From NCBI GenBank assembly GCA_025934635.1, contig JAICWX010000004.1:1-64000 (forward strand): DNA of 64,000 bases, written 5' to 3'. This document shows, one piece after another, positions 18,220 to 25,981 of this stretch (within the stretch, counting starts at the first letter, position 1; each line of letters starts with the position of its first letter). This DNA is from Streptosporangiaceae bacterium (GTDB lineage Bacteria; Actinomycetota; Actinomycetes; Streptosporangiales; Streptosporangiaceae). The translations under genes were made by a program, and so were the position numbers. The notes beneath the pieces were generated by a model. The model was given only the letters and a program-made list of their open reading frames with translations, had not been told where the DNA came from and searched no databases.

Positions 18220-18233
18220 TATACGAGCGTATA
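18220..18233. promoter_or_regulatory. Palindrome TATACG-AG-CGTATA, probable TetR operator
   Basis: Perfect 6-bp arms 19 nt upstream of the first gene of the hydratase-TetR-P450 operon, in a locally AT-rich stretch. A position typical for autoregulation by the TetR protein encoded at 16838. Confidence 0.5.
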
Positions 18234-18395
18234 TACGGCGGTGAGCGCGTACCGCGGCTGCACCATGGGCATCCGGTGCGGTTGATCACCGAATTGGACG
18301 GCATCATCAATGCCTACGGTACGTAATGACCCTATTGTCAGCGCGCACACGGTGGCGTATGGATATGGCAAGGCGTTGGCACATCGGAGGTCGCT

Positions 18396-19145
18396 GTGCG
18401 CCAGGTACCGGATCCAGAAAATGGTCATTTCTGGCCGAGTGGCACCTTCCTCGCTATGCTCACCCACACCGCTCGACGGAAGTTGCTCAGGCTGGGCGCG
18501 CTCCGGACCGTTCCGGCCGGTCATCAGCTGATACGCCAAGGCGCCCCCGGAAGCTGCGTCTGGCTGCTGCTCGACGCGCTGGTGAAGGTCAATGCGCGGG
18601 CGGAGAACGGCAACCAGGCGCTGCTGGCGATCAGGGTGAGCGGGGACGTCGTAGGCGAGATGGCCGTCGTCGACGGCTCCGCGCGCTCGGCGGACGTGAC
18701 GACATGCGGGCGAGCGGTGGTTTGCCAGGTCAAGGGACCGGTCTTCATCGATTTTCTCCGCCGGGAACCAACCGTGTCGCTGGCGTTGAACCAGGTGGGA
18801 GTCGAGCGGCTCCGGTGGGCGAACCAGCGGCGGCTGGATTTCGCCGGGTATGACGTGCCGGTCTGCCTGGCACGGGTACTGCTGGCCCTCGCGATTCGCC
18901 ACGGACAGTGGAGCCCGGCTGGCCTCGGCATCGGGGTCCCGGTTACCCAGGGAGAACTCGGCGGGCTGGTGGGCGCCAAGGAAGGCACCATCCAGAAGGC
19001 ACTGCGGGAACTTGCGGACCAGGGACTCGTCCGCCCGGGCCACCGGGCGGTGACCATCTCGGACGTAACGGGCCTCACCGCCTTCGCCGACCTGCCGCAG
19101 GACTGGTTGATGCAGGTTGGCGGCCGCCCGGCAAACCAGCATTAA
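18396..19145 (+). CDS. CRP/FNR family transcriptional regulator
   Basis: A 249-residue regulator with an N-terminal cyclic-nucleotide-binding beta-barrel (about 20-140), a long dimer helix and a C-terminal HTH (VTQGELGGLVGAKEGTIQKAL). The phosphate-binding cassette VGEMAVVDGSARSADV keeps the Gly-Glu and the Arg-Ser that contact the ribose and cyclic phosphate in true cAMP-type domains, so it probably binds a cyclic nucleotide. GTG start with GGAGG 5 nt upstream. The cyclase-like gene begins 62 nt later on the same strand, so the pair looks like a cyclic-nucleotide maker and a transcriptional reader heading the island. Confidence 0.85.
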   Translation: MRQVPDPENGHFWPSGTFLAMLTHTARRKLLRLGALRTVPAGHQLIRQGAPGSCVWLLLDALVKVNARAENGNQALLAIRVSGDVVGEMAVVDGSARSADVTTCGRAVVCQVKGPVFIDFLRREPTVSLALNQVGVERLRWANQRRLDFAGYDVPVCLARVLLALAIRHGQWSPAGLGIGVPVTQGELGGLVGAKEGTIQKALRELADQGLVRPGHRAVTISDVTGLTAFADLPQDWLMQVGGRPANQH

Positions 19146-19207
19146 TACGGCTTCCCCCACCGGGTGGCCGGGGATGCTGAAACGGCCGCCTGCCTTCTGG
19201 GGAGATC

Positions 19208-20056
19208 ATGAACGATCATCCGGTTCCCGAGTACCGTGTCATGCTGTCCGCCGATATCGAGGATTACAGCGGCCGGACCGATGCCGGGCAACGGCAACTG
19301 CAGACCGCACTCGCGGGGGTGCTGAAGGCCGCATCCGACGCCGCCGGGCTGAAACGGCAGGACTGGTGGGTGCAGGTCGGCGGAGACAGCGTCTTCGCGA
19401 TCCTGCCGCCTGGGACCGATGTGGCCCGTCTCATGGACCGCTTCGTCCGCGAAATCAACGCGGAGCTCGGCGGGTACAACCGCCGTCGTAGCGGCGAAGC
19501 CTGGACGCGAATGCGGCTGCGACTGGCTGTTCACGCCGGCCCGGTGTTTCTCGACGGCCGGACGGGGTGGCCCGGACAACATGCTGTGCTGCCGGCCCGG
19601 CTGCGGGACTGCGAGCCCGTCCGCGCCGCGCTCGCGGCGCTGCGGGAGGCGGACCTTGCCGTCATCGTCTCCGGCGACGTCTACCGCGATTACATCACGC
19701 AGGGCCCCGGTAACCCGCGCCCGACCGAATTCCGTGAGGTCCTCGCGCAGCCGAAGAAGGCAGCCTACGTGGGTCATCTGATCGTCCCCGGTTTCGACGT
19801 GCACGCCATCAGCACCCTGGCCGCATACGACCTACCGGACGTGTCGCCATCTCAGGCAGAGGAGCGCAGCCCGGCCGGCGGGGAGCGACCCGCCGCACGG
19901 CCGCCCGCCGCCGCTTCATGGCCGACGTCGCCGGCTACACCAGGACGTGACGTCGTCAACGGGGACAAAAACCGCGTCAGCGGTGGCGGCAGTATCTATC
20001 ACGCCGGGCGCGATATCACTGTCTCCGGGGGCCATCAAGGGCGGGGCGAACGATGA
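19208..20056 (+). CDS. Class III nucleotide-cyclase-like protein with C-terminal Gly/Asn-rich motif
   Basis: A 282-residue protein. Residues 9-200 resemble a class III adenylyl/guanylyl cyclase domain: the two metal aspartates are kept (SADIEDYS, Asp16; VGGDSVF, Asp60), as are RLRLAVHAG and ARL with the catalytic Arg. The purine-selecting Lys position before GGD is Gln56, and the usual Asn of the VNxAARL motif is Val, so nucleotide choice and activity are open. Residues 205-240 are Pro/Ala-rich linker. Residues 246-275 carry a Gly/Asn motif (RDVVNGDKNRV, then GGGSIYHAGRDITV) repeated in the next protein. Strong GGGGAG upstream; overlaps the next gene by ATGA. Confidence 0.75.
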   Translation: MNDHPVPEYRVMLSADIEDYSGRTDAGQRQLQTALAGVLKAASDAAGLKRQDWWVQVGGDSVFAILPPGTDVARLMDRFVREINAELGGYNRRRSGEAWTRMRLRLAVHAGPVFLDGRTGWPGQHAVLPARLRDCEPVRAALAALREADLAVIVSGDVYRDYITQGPGNPRPTEFREVLAQPKKAAYVGHLIVPGFDVHAISTLAAYDLPDVSPSQAEERSPAGGERPAARPPAAASWPTSPATPGRDVVNGDKNRVSGGGSIYHAGRDITVSGGHQGRGER

Positions 20057-22347
20057 CCGACGAGCCTCGCGGCGAACCGGGAAGACCAGAGGATCCGCCG
20101 GCGCGGGAGTCCCCAGACGCCGAGGGGGCACCGGATAAATCCCGCTCGGCCGGGCCGCCGGCGGACAAGCCCCCATCGCCTGCAGAACCGGCAAAGCCCG
20201 CAGAACCGGTGAAGCCGGAGGAACCGGCGAAGCCCGGGTCTCCAGAGGATCCGCCGCGACCCGGACCTGACCGGCCCGAGAAGGCCGAACGGGACGAGCG
20301 GCCCTACCTGAAGCGCGCCGAAGACGATGAGCGGCAGTGGCAGCAGCGGAAGCAGAACCTCGACGATCTCGACGAGGAAGACGGGGCCCGGGCCGGGCGG
20401 GACTGGATCGGCCGTGACGCCAACCGGGTCACCGGCGGTGGCAGCATCTTCAATGCCAGCGGCAACATCACGTTCGGCTCGGCCGGCCAGGGTCTAGGCC
20501 AGCCGGTCATCTACCTGTCCCGGAAGGATGCCGATAGGCTGGTCGGGTGCCTGGTGAAGCCTGGGTCACAGGCGGAACTCGCGGCCGCGCTCGACCGCGA
20601 ACCGCTGCTGCTGCTGCGAGGGGCGACCGGCACGGGGCGGGCTACGGCGGCATTCGCCGCGCTGCTGGACTGGGTACGCACCGCGGACCCCTCCGCCAGT
20701 GACGCAGACCCCGTGCACGTGGGCATCATCAGGGCGTCCGCGGCGCAGCGCGTCCATCCCGAGCTGCGTAAGCAGCACGGCTATGTCTTCGACATGTCAC
20801 TGGTCTATGACCAGTCGAGACTCGAGGGTGTTACAGAAAGGCTGAGGTACCACGCCGAAGAACGGCAGTGCCGGGTAGTCGCGCTCGTTCCAGGCGCCTG
20901 GCCGGACCGTTCGCTGCGGACTGTCGATCATGTCCCGCCCGCCGCGGTGGAGGTGTTCCGCCGCCGACTGGAATGCGAGGCGCGGAGCGCTGGTGTCGAC
21001 GAGCACCGGCTGGACCCGCTGCGGGCGGAGATCGATGACGACCTGCGGCTGGAGAACTCGCCCGGTAAAGCCGCCGAACTCGCCTGTCTTCTCGTGGCCA
21101 AGCTGGCAGCGGGCAGCTCACTCGACGAGTTGCGGGAGGCGCTTCCCCGGCGGGCACGTGACGACATAGGGCGCCGTCTCGCCGAGGGCGGTCCGGTACT
21201 CGGCCGCTGCTTCATGACCAGCGCCGCGGTCCTGAACGGACTGCCCGAGGTGATCGTGTCGGACAAGGCGATGAAACTCGCTGAGCACATCAACCAGGTC
21301 GATTCCGTGGAGGGCGAGCAGCGGCCGCCGGCGTGGCAGCACCTGCGGGGCTGGCTGGAATACGCTGACGCGACGACCCGCCCCGCGGGTGCGGCGGGCG
21401 CAGGCCCGACCGTGCACCTGCGTCGCCGCGCCGAGAAGGCAACCTTGCGGGTCTTGTGGGAGGAGCAGCCCACGATCCGGGAGCCGTTGATTGCCTGGCT
21501 GCGGGAAACCGCGGAAGACGGCGACCCGTCGGTGCAGACCAAGGCGGCTCACGCGGCCGGCATCCTGGCGACCTTCGATTTCGCCGCCGCGATCGGGAAA
21601 TTCGTCACTCCCTGGACCAGATCGCGAAAGCTCCGTGATTACCGGATCGCGGCGATGGTGCTCGAATCCGCCGTGGGCGATCGTGACGTCGCACCGCTCG
21701 TGTACGCCAAGCTGGCCGAACTGGTTGACGGCACCCGCGGTGAACGCCTGGTCGCCGCCCATGCGCTGGGATCGCGCATCGGTCTTAGTGCCCCTGATCG
21801 AGCGCTGCCGGCGTTGCGGAAGATCGCACTAGGCCGTGACGCGGAAGTCAGCAGGGCGGTGGCCGGCTCGATTGGGAACCTGTACTCATCAGAATCGGCC
21901 GCCTGGATTCTCCGCGAGCTCACCGAGTGGGTCACGAGCGGCTCGCCCGGCGGCCTTTACACGTCCGCGCTCGCCTTCGTGCGGCTCGCCGTCATTGACG
22001 GTGCCGACCCGGCCCGGCCGCCGCTAGGCCGGCTCGAACCTGACGGGAACCTCAGCCAGCAGCTCACGGTGCTGTGGCGGAACTCCCTGAGTCTGCGGGT
22101 TACCAACCACCGGACACAGCGATCCGAGCTCACGGTTCCTGATTCATGGCTGGTGCTGGAGCGGTGGGTGAGCCAGTACGGCAAAGAGCCCGTTATCCGC
22201 GTCGTGGTCGATGAGCTATTCGGTGAGTGTGCCGGGACCGGGCGGCTGCGGACCGCGCTCGCGCTGCACCTGAGGCACTGGCAGTACCGCAACCGCATCC
22301 CCGCCGATGTGCACGCGCACCTCGTGAAGATGATGAAAGCTGGATGA
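20053..22347 (+). CDS. STAND/NLR-like protein: disordered head, Gly/Asn motif, degenerate P-loop, HEAT-like repeats
   Basis: A 764-residue protein. Residues 1-115 are Pro/Lys/Glu-rich and probably disordered. Residues 116-145 repeat the cyclase's C-terminal motif (RDWIGRDANRV, then GGGSIFNASGNIT). A P-loop-like segment follows at 188-200 (LLRGATGTGRATA), but the Walker A Lys is Arg and the following Ser/Thr is Ala, and no clean Walker B Asp is visible. From about 450 to 700 there are HEAT-like helical repeats (AHAAGILATFDFAAAIGK; AAHALGSRIGLS). The layout is that of an NLR-type sensor: N-terminal signalling motif, NTPase core, repeat sensor. Translationally coupled to the cyclase. Confidence 0.7.
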   Translation: MTDEPRGEPGRPEDPPARESPDAEGAPDKSRSAGPPADKPPSPAEPAKPAEPVKPEEPAKPGSPEDPPRPGPDRPEKAERDERPYLKRAEDDERQWQQRKQNLDDLDEEDGARAGRDWIGRDANRVTGGGSIFNASGNITFGSAGQGLGQPVIYLSRKDADRLVGCLVKPGSQAELAAALDREPLLLLRGATGTGRATAAFAALLDWVRTADPSASDADPVHVGIIRASAAQRVHPELRKQHGYVFDMSLVYDQSRLEGVTERLRYHAEERQCRVVALVPGAWPDRSLRTVDHVPPAAVEVFRRRLECEARSAGVDEHRLDPLRAEIDDDLRLENSPGKAAELACLLVAKLAAGSSLDELREALPRRARDDIGRRLAEGGPVLGRCFMTSAAVLNGLPEVIVSDKAMKLAEHINQVDSVEGEQRPPAWQHLRGWLEYADATTRPAGAAGAGPTVHLRRRAEKATLRVLWEEQPTIREPLIAWLRETAEDGDPSVQTKAAHAAGILATFDFAAAIGKFVTPWTRSRKLRDYRIAAMVLESAVGDRDVAPLVYAKLAELVDGTRGERLVAAHALGSRIGLSAPDRALPALRKIALGRDAEVSRAVAGSIGNLYSSESAAWILRELTEWVTSGSPGGLYTSALAFVRLAVIDGADPARPPLGRLEPDGNLSQQLTVLWRNSLSLRVTNHRTQRSELTVPDSWLVLERWVSQYGKEPVIRVVVDELFGECAGTGRLRTALALHLRHWQYRNRIPADVHAHLVKMMKAG

Positions 22348-22378
22348 TCGCATGTGGCTAGTCCGGGGACAGTTCAGC

Positions 22379-23131
22379 ATGACGGCCCCTTCGGAGATCA
22401 TCGACGGCGAAGATCCTGGTTTTCTCACCGCTCCCGCGTGCGAGCCTGCCTACGATTTCCGCGTCACCGTCTACTGTTCGTGGCAGCCTGGCCGACGGCG
22501 GTGGTCGTCGCCGTGGCCGGCCGACCAAGAAGAACTCGCCAGGGTCTGCGAGATCGTCAGGGGGACGATCCGGATGGTCACCAGGGAGCATTCCATCTTC
22601 CACCCGGACAAGGCCGAACGGGCCGTCAATAAGCGCTTGGCCGAAGAACTGGAGAAGGCGAAACGCGCTGACCGGGCCATCCGCACCAGCTGGACCGTGC
22701 GGGCCGAGCTGAGCCTGCCCGATGAGGTGGTCGCTCTCATGCGCAAGACCGCGGAGGAGGAATATCGCATCCACGCGAAGGCGCAGACAGCCGAACTGCT
22801 GATCAGCAGGACCGGGCAGCTGCGCGAGGGCTGGGACCAGTTCCTCAACGACGCCGCCATGAGCAAGAACGCACAGCATGCGGTCCGGCTCGCGGAGAAC
22901 CCCAGCGACGTCGCCAAGGTCCTCGAAGACGTCCTCAAGGATCGCCGCCAGGGAGCCGAGGACCTGCTCAGCCTGATCAGCAAGATCGTCGATGCACAGC
23001 GATCCGCGGACATCCTGGATCTCGTCGTCAAGAGCGAGACGGTGCTGCGCCAAACACTGAAAATGATGGGCATTCCGTTGCCAGATGCGGACGAGGGCAT
23101 GCTCCTGGAGCCCCTCGAGGGGGAGATCTGA
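22379..23131 (+). CDS. Uncharacterised helical protein of the Pycsar/STAND island
   Basis: About 250 residues, not recognised. A short beta-rich start (DFRVTVYCSW) is followed by long charged helices (AVNKRLAEELEKAKRADRAI; LPDEVVALMRKTAEEEYRI), and the rest looks alpha-helical to the end. The middle, with a beta strand between two helices and a following Ala/Glu-rich helix, recalls SPFH/prohibitin-like topology, but I would not assign that. No signal peptide or membrane helix. ATG 22379 has GGGGA 9 nt upstream; ATG 22352 is the alternative and would leave a 4-nt gap to the STAND gene. Same operon, so probably part of the system. Confidence 0.65.
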   Translation: MTAPSEIIDGEDPGFLTAPACEPAYDFRVTVYCSWQPGRRRWSSPWPADQEELARVCEIVRGTIRMVTREHSIFHPDKAERAVNKRLAEELEKAKRADRAIRTSWTVRAELSLPDEVVALMRKTAEEEYRIHAKAQTAELLISRTGQLREGWDQFLNDAAMSKNAQHAVRLAENPSDVAKVLEDVLKDRRQGAEDLLSLISKIVDAQRSADILDLVVKSETVLRQTLKMMGIPLPDADEGMLLEPLEGEI

Positions 23132-23168
23132 GAGCTGCCGGGGCCTCGTTCGCGCGGGTCAGGTTCAA

Positions 23169-23783
23169 TTAGGCCGCGTTGAGCAAGATCATCGCGGCGC
23201 CGCAGGCCACTCCGGCGGCAAGCAGCCACATCGCCCGCCGTACCAGGCGGTACTTGCGATCCGCGATCACGCTTACCTGCAGCAGCTGCTCCGTGACGAG
23301 CTCAAATTGCCGGCTGGCGGATTGCCTGATGGTTTCCGTCACGTCAGCCGCCGAACGGGAATTCCTGATGTCAGCGTAATAGCTGTAGTACCGGCGCCAG
23401 TTCCCGCTCAGTCCAGCCGCCTGCCGACGGCGCGGATACACGGCAGCGAGAAGAACAGCGCCGCCAGCGGTGACGGCCGCGGCGGCGGCGCACCACAGGA
23501 CTTCCGGGCCGAGCGGCAAGCGGAAGGGTGACCAGCCTCTTGCCACGATGACACTGGCCGCAGTGCTGAGCGCCACGCCAATCCCGGACAGCAGTATTGA
23601 GGCCTTGGTGTCAACTCGATTCAGTTCCTCCCGAGCCTGCGCCAGCATTTTCTCGGCGTAGCGGTAAGCGCGCTCATCCTCATTGTTCATCTCCAGGCTT
23701 ACCTTGCCGGCCGCCGCCTGGTAGTGACGGTTCCTCAGCCATGCGGACACCACGACCGCCAGCCAGAGCAGTCCGGTGCGCAT
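23169..23783 (-). CDS. Pycsar-effector-like membrane protein (PycTM / DUF5706-like)
   Basis: A 204-residue membrane protein converging on the island operon with a 37-nt gap. The diagnostic segment is AREELNRVDTKASILLSGIG (about 49-68): a helix ending in DTKA that leads into a transmembrane pair (about 62-80 and 97-115, the latter ending VYPRRR), followed by a soluble helical part and a last membrane helix (183-202). This matches actinobacterial Pycsar-effector family proteins, which respond to cyclic pyrimidine nucleotides and damage the membrane. ATG 23783 adds a hydrophobic leader (MRTGLLWLAVVVSAW); ATG 23690 (173 residues) fits the family length equally well. Confidence 0.7.
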   Translation of the reverse strand: MRTGLLWLAVVVSAWLRNRHYQAAAGKVSLEMNNEDERAYRYAEKMLAQAREELNRVDTKASILLSGIGVALSTAASVIVARGWSPFRLPLGPEVLWCAAAAAVTAGGAVLLAAVYPRRRQAAGLSGNWRRYYSYYADIRNSRSAADVTETIRQSASRQFELVTEQLLQVSVIADRKYRLVRRAMWLLAAGVACGAAMILLNAA

Positions 23784-23937
23784 GGAGGACGCCCCTCGTT
23801 CCCGGTGACGCCGAGCCGCCGCCTTCTTATCATTCTGGCTTACGGACCGACGTTCCGGTATCGCGCAGGCCTCGACCGCAGATGTAACGCCTGTTAGATG
23901 CTTGTGCCAGATGGCGACGTGATGAAATATTCGGTTC

Positions 23938-24819
23938 ATGCCGAGGGAAGCGCCGGTCGCCGAGCAGGTGCGGCTGACGCTCCCGTCGCTGCCCCGGGCG
24001 GAACGGCGGGTCGCGATCACCCTTCTCGGGGACTATCCGGCCGCGGGCCTGGAAACCGTGGCGAGCCTGGCGGCGCGGGCAGGCACCAGCGGCCCGACGG
24101 TGCTGAGGCTCGCCTCCCGGCTGGGCTTTACCGGTTTTGCCGAATTGCAGCAGGCCCTGCGCGACGAGCTCACCGACCGGCACGCCTCTCCGCTGGCGCA
24201 GTACGGCAAACGCGACGGTGCCGCCGGCATCCGGGCGGCGGGAGTGCAGCCGGAGCTGGTCACGTCAGCCGGCAGCGTCCTGCTGCGGGGCATCGAGTCG
24301 TCGTTCGGCCGCCTCAACCGGGACCACGTCGAGCGCTCGATCGGGCTGCTGGCTGACCAGCGTCATCCCGTGGTGACGGCCGGGGGGCGCTTCAGCGGCC
24401 TGCTCGCGCGTTACCTCGCGCTGCATCTGCAGGAGCTGCGCCCCGGAGTGACGTGGGCGGGCGAGCTGGAGCGGACGGGCACGCTGCTCGACGTCGGCCG
24501 CCGGCATGTTGTCGTCGTCTTCGATTTCCGCCGCTATCAGCGCGACACGGTACGGCTGGGACGCGCCGCGGCGCGGCAGGGGGCGACGGTGCTTCTGGTC
24601 ACTGACCCGTGGCTGTCACCGCTGGCCGCCGACGCCGACATCATCCTGCCGGTCGAAGTCGGGGCGCCGAGCCCGTTCGACTCCCTGGTCCCCGCCCTGG
24701 CACTGGCGGAGATGCTGGTGGCCGGGGTCGTCGATGCCCTCGGCGACCAGCCGCGGGAACGGATCGCCCGCTACGACCGGCTATGGAGGGATGATGGCTT
24801 TGAGTACACTCCGTCATGA
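23938..24819 (+). CDS. RpiR/MurR family regulator (HTH plus SIS domain)
   Basis: A 293-residue regulator with an N-terminal HTH_6 fold (about 10-85; LPRAERRVAITLLGDYPA and TSGPTVLRLASRLGFTGFAE) and a SIS sugar-isomerase-like domain (about 125-260; VTAGGRFSGLLARYLALHLQ and VFDFRRYQRDTVRLG), which usually senses a phosphorylated sugar or related ligand. It overlaps the following amidohydrolase gene by about 26 nt, so it is the first gene of the amidohydrolase-M20-glutamine-synthetase operon and its likely regulator. Confidence 0.87.
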   Translation: MPREAPVAEQVRLTLPSLPRAERRVAITLLGDYPAAGLETVASLAARAGTSGPTVLRLASRLGFTGFAELQQALRDELTDRHASPLAQYGKRDGAAGIRAAGVQPELVTSAGSVLLRGIESSFGRLNRDHVERSIGLLADQRHPVVTAGGRFSGLLARYLALHLQELRPGVTWAGELERTGTLLDVGRRHVVVVFDFRRYQRDTVRLGRAAARQGATVLLVTDPWLSPLAADADIILPVEVGAPSPFDSLVPALALAEMLVAGVVDALGDQPRERIARYDRLWRDDGFEYTPS

Positions 24820-25981
24820 CGACATGACCAACGGCGAGCCCGGGCGCACGCTCGGGGCGTTCGTCGACGGCCTGCCGCTGCTCGATCACCACTGTCACGG
24901 GGTGGTCAGGACAGACCTCGACCGGGCCGGGTTCGAGTCCCTGGCCAGTGAATCGGACTGGCCGGCGCCGCCCGGTCAGACGCACCTCGACAGCCAGGCC
25001 GGGATCGCGATCCGCGCCGCCTGCGCCCCGCTGCTGGATCTGCCCCGCCACAGCGACGCCGCGACCTACCTGCGGCGCCGCGCCGAGCTGGGCGCCAGTG
25101 AGGTGAACCGCCGGCTGCTGCGGGCGACGGGAATCGAGACCTATTTCGTGGAGACCGGTTACCGGGGCGGCGAGGTGATGACGCCGGACGAGGTCGCGGA
25201 GGTCGCCGGCGCCGAGGCACGGACCGTGGTGCGGCTGGAGCGGGTCGCCGAGGAGCTCGCCGAGGCGGGCGTCAGCGCCAACGGCTTCAGCCAGTCCTAC
25301 GCCGGGGCCCTGGCGCAGGCCACGGCCGGCGCCGTCGGGGTCAAGTCGGTCATCGCCTACCGGTACGGGCTGGACTTCGACCCGGCCCGGCCCTCGCCGC
25401 GGGAGACCGCCGCCGCGGCGGCGGAATGGCTGTACGACTGCGAGCAGCGCGGCAGCGTCCGGCTTGACCATCCGGTGCTGCTGCGCGCGGTCCTGTGGGC
25501 CGGCGTCGATCTCGGCAAGCCCATCCAGTTCCACGTGGGCTACGGCGACTCCGACATCGTCATGCACCGCTGCGATCCGACCAAGATGACCGGATTCCTG
25601 CACGCGACGCGGGACAGCGGAGTGCACGTCATGCTGCTGCACTGCTACCCCTTCCAGCGTGAGGCCGGGTACCTGGCGCACGTCTACCCGCACGTCTGGC
25701 TCGACACGGGCGCCGCGGTCAGCTACACCGGGCCCAATTCGCTCGCGGTGGTGCGCGAGTCGCTCGAGGTGGCGCCGTTCGGGAAGGTCCTGTTCTCCAC
25801 CGACGCGTTCGGCCTGCCCGAGCTCTACCTGTGCGGGGCGCGCCTGTGGCGCCGGGCGCTCGGGCTCCTGCTCCAGGAGTGGGTCGCCGCCGACTGGCTC
25901 TCCCCCGCCGATGCCGAGCGCTACGCGGCCGGTATCGCGTCACGGAACGCACGCGTGGCCTACGGCCTGGCGGAGCCGTGA
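24794..25981 (+). CDS. Amidohydrolase family protein (glutamine-synthetase-associated)
   Basis: Metal-dependent hydrolase of the amidohydrolase-2 type, about 395 residues. N-terminal LLDHHCHGVV gives the HxH metal pair; IQFHVGYGDSD, MLLHCYPF and LFSTDAFG supply the later His and Asp ligands. The family often sits next to, or fused with, glutamine-synthetase-like proteins (FluG type), and here a glutamine synthetase follows two genes later. The start is uncertain: GGAGGG at 24785-24790 serves ATG 24794 or TTG 24800, while ATG 24824 is cleaner by homology but has no Shine-Dalgarno. Overlaps the next gene by GTGA. Confidence 0.85.
   Translation: MALSTLRHDDMTNGEPGRTLGAFVDGLPLLDHHCHGVVRTDLDRAGFESLASESDWPAPPGQTHLDSQAGIAIRAACAPLLDLPRHSDAATYLRRRAELGASEVNRRLLRATGIETYFVETGYRGGEVMTPDEVAEVAGAEARTVVRLERVAEELAEAGVSANGFSQSYAGALAQATAGAVGVKSVIAYRYGLDFDPARPSPRETAAAAAEWLYDCEQRGSVRLDHPVLLRAVLWAGVDLGKPIQFHVGYGDSDIVMHRCDPTKMTGFLHATRDSGVHVMLLHCYPFQREAGYLAHVYPHVWLDTGAAVSYTGPNSLAVVRESLEVAPFGKVLFSTDAFGLPELYLCGARLWRRALGLLLQEWVAADWLSPADAERYAAGIASRNARVAYGLAEP

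Noticed and set aside
22379..23131. SPFH/prohibitin-family assignment for the unknown island protein
   Set aside because: Only a topological hint; no conserved SPFH motif could be pointed to.
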